Shown here: positions 63,483 through 64,000 of the stretch, piece by piece | Layout of the letters: each line of letters opens with the position of its first letter | Numbering within the stretch: position 1 is the first letter of the stretch | Assembly: GCA_020284085.1 (NCBI GenBank) | Contig: JACEVL010000493.1 | Coordinates: forward strand, 195,001-259,000 | DNA length: 64,000 bases | Reading direction: 5' to 3' | DNA from: Aporrectodea caliginosa | Lineage: Eukaryota; Annelida; Clitellata; Crassiclitellata; Lumbricidae | Program-made: the position numbers and the translations under genes | The notes under the pieces: model-generated | Databases searched by the model: none | What the model saw: the letters and a program-made list of their open reading frames with translations, nothing else | Told to the model about the DNA's origin: nothing

Positions 63483-63859
63483 GTTTATTGAAACCCGAGT
63501 GACAAACCGCATTCAGTGACAATAGAGATAAGCATAAAATTTAGCTATCGTCTAAATAGTACCCTAGGTATAAAGTTAGTGTCATCTTTTTCAGGTAGTG
63601 TGAATTGGTGTGGTCTAGGGCGCAGGTCATAACAGCGCTGAACAATAGGTGGAAACAAACTCCGAAGGACGTGCAAGTCATTGTCTATGTTTATAAGATT
63701 TACCGGGTATCTTGCGTGCCAATATAAAGTGCTGATAGGTGTTCAGTTAGATTAATTCATGGACAAATGATGATCTAATTGCAAGGAGTGTGCAATTAAC
63801 ATGCTTAATTTGGATTAAGGTTAGTCAGTAATTCTCCTGTGATTTGATTGATGTATAAT
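63265..63859. other. Element 3' region with (TA)n
   Basis: (TA)n at 63426-63481, otherwise non-coding A+T-rich DNA up to the right terminal repeat. Confidence 0.6.
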
Positions 63860-64000
63860 TGTGGCGAACGTGAAATTCGCCAGAGTTATTTACTCTAAAG
63901 TTTTTAGTCTATTCCTCCTGATCTGGCCTACAGCCTAACTATTAATAGCTACGGATAGAACTACCCTTGGGATTGGTTGGAATAAGTTGAGTCGAACGCT
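63860..64000 (+). repeat. Right direct terminal repeat (cut by window end)
   Basis: Same sequence as 60646-60786, about 98% identical by eye. Confidence 0.85.

Larger units (their letters stand above)
60646..64000 (+). mobile_element. Direct-repeat-bounded element with DDE-domain ORF
   Basis: TGTGGCGAACGTGAAATTCG... starts at 60646 and again at 63860 with constant offset 3214; the 141 visible bases differ at about three positions. This is how LTRs look (TG start), but a purine-rich primer tract before 63860 is not evident. It is inserted into the P-element ORF. Internal ORFs: 61505-62572 and 62767-63264. No RT is present. The right repeat runs off the window. Confidence 0.7.

Noticed and set aside
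60646..64000. Calling the unit a standard LTR retrotransposon
   Set aside because: Direct repeats and TG start fit, but no RT, integrase, clear primer-binding site or polypurine tract was seen, so I kept the neutral name.

Overview
The window is animal nuclear DNA. It holds multi-exon genes with GT-AG introns, many tRNA-derived SINEs, LINE tails, and animal-type DNA transposons (hAT, piggyBac, P/THAP, Merlin-like, Harbinger-like) and Ty3/Gypsy elements. Low gene density and the repeat spectrum fit a marine invertebrate bilaterian. I cannot place it to phylum. All exon calls below rest on open frame, splice dinucleotides, matching intron phase and remembered family motifs; no search was run.

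Left half (0-46 kb), the gene-bearing part. (1) 338-5213 (+): 3' part of a large Ser-rich protein of unknown family in four phase-0 exons. (2) 17156-10831 (-): an Rh-type ammonium/CO2 channel in eight recognised exons, lacking only its C-terminal tail exon. Its introns hold LINE 3' ends, a Harbinger-like MITE and three tandem arrays that each incorporate one of the gene's own splice sites. (3) 20310-25903 (+): a complete, divergent COUP-TF (NR2F) nuclear receptor in three exons, with an 11-residue insertion in the second zinc module. (4) 34949-26844 (-): a four-exon single-pass membrane protein with a poly-Ser tract inside its ectodomain. (5) 41181-42366 (+): two exons each carrying half of a farnesoic-acid O-methyltransferase-like (Methyltransf_FA) domain. 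Between these lie hAT MITEs with exact 8-bp target duplications (8.2, 19.6, 32.4 kb), SINEs, (TA)n palindromes, a cluster of five CRE octamers (39.8-40.2 kb), and long tri-, tetra- and 22-31-bp tandem arrays.

Right half (46-64 kb), a nest of mobile elements. In order: a decayed Ty3/Gypsy element (gag, zinc knuckle, protease, RT) containing a 158-bp duplication that brackets the 3' end of a piggyBac; a second piggyBac pseudogene; a hAT C-terminus; a 66/67-bp minisatellite; a chimeric ORF that begins as a non-LTR ORF1; a Jockey/CR1-like RT fragment; another Gypsy gag-protease element split by a 1.17-kb MITE with 70-bp inverted repeats and a 9-bp target duplication; a full non-LTR ORF1; a THAP/P-element transposase with a central deletion; and, inserted into it, a 3.2-kb unit bounded by direct repeats. 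That unit encodes a gag-like coiled coil fused in one frame to a Merlin/ISXO2 DDE domain.

The host genes show no operon-like relationship. The most unusual points are the splice-site-derived arrays in the Rh gene, the altered D-box of the NR2F receptor, the direct-repeat element with a DDE domain, and an unrecognised protein module found in two separate mobile-element contexts (52.4 and 63 kb).
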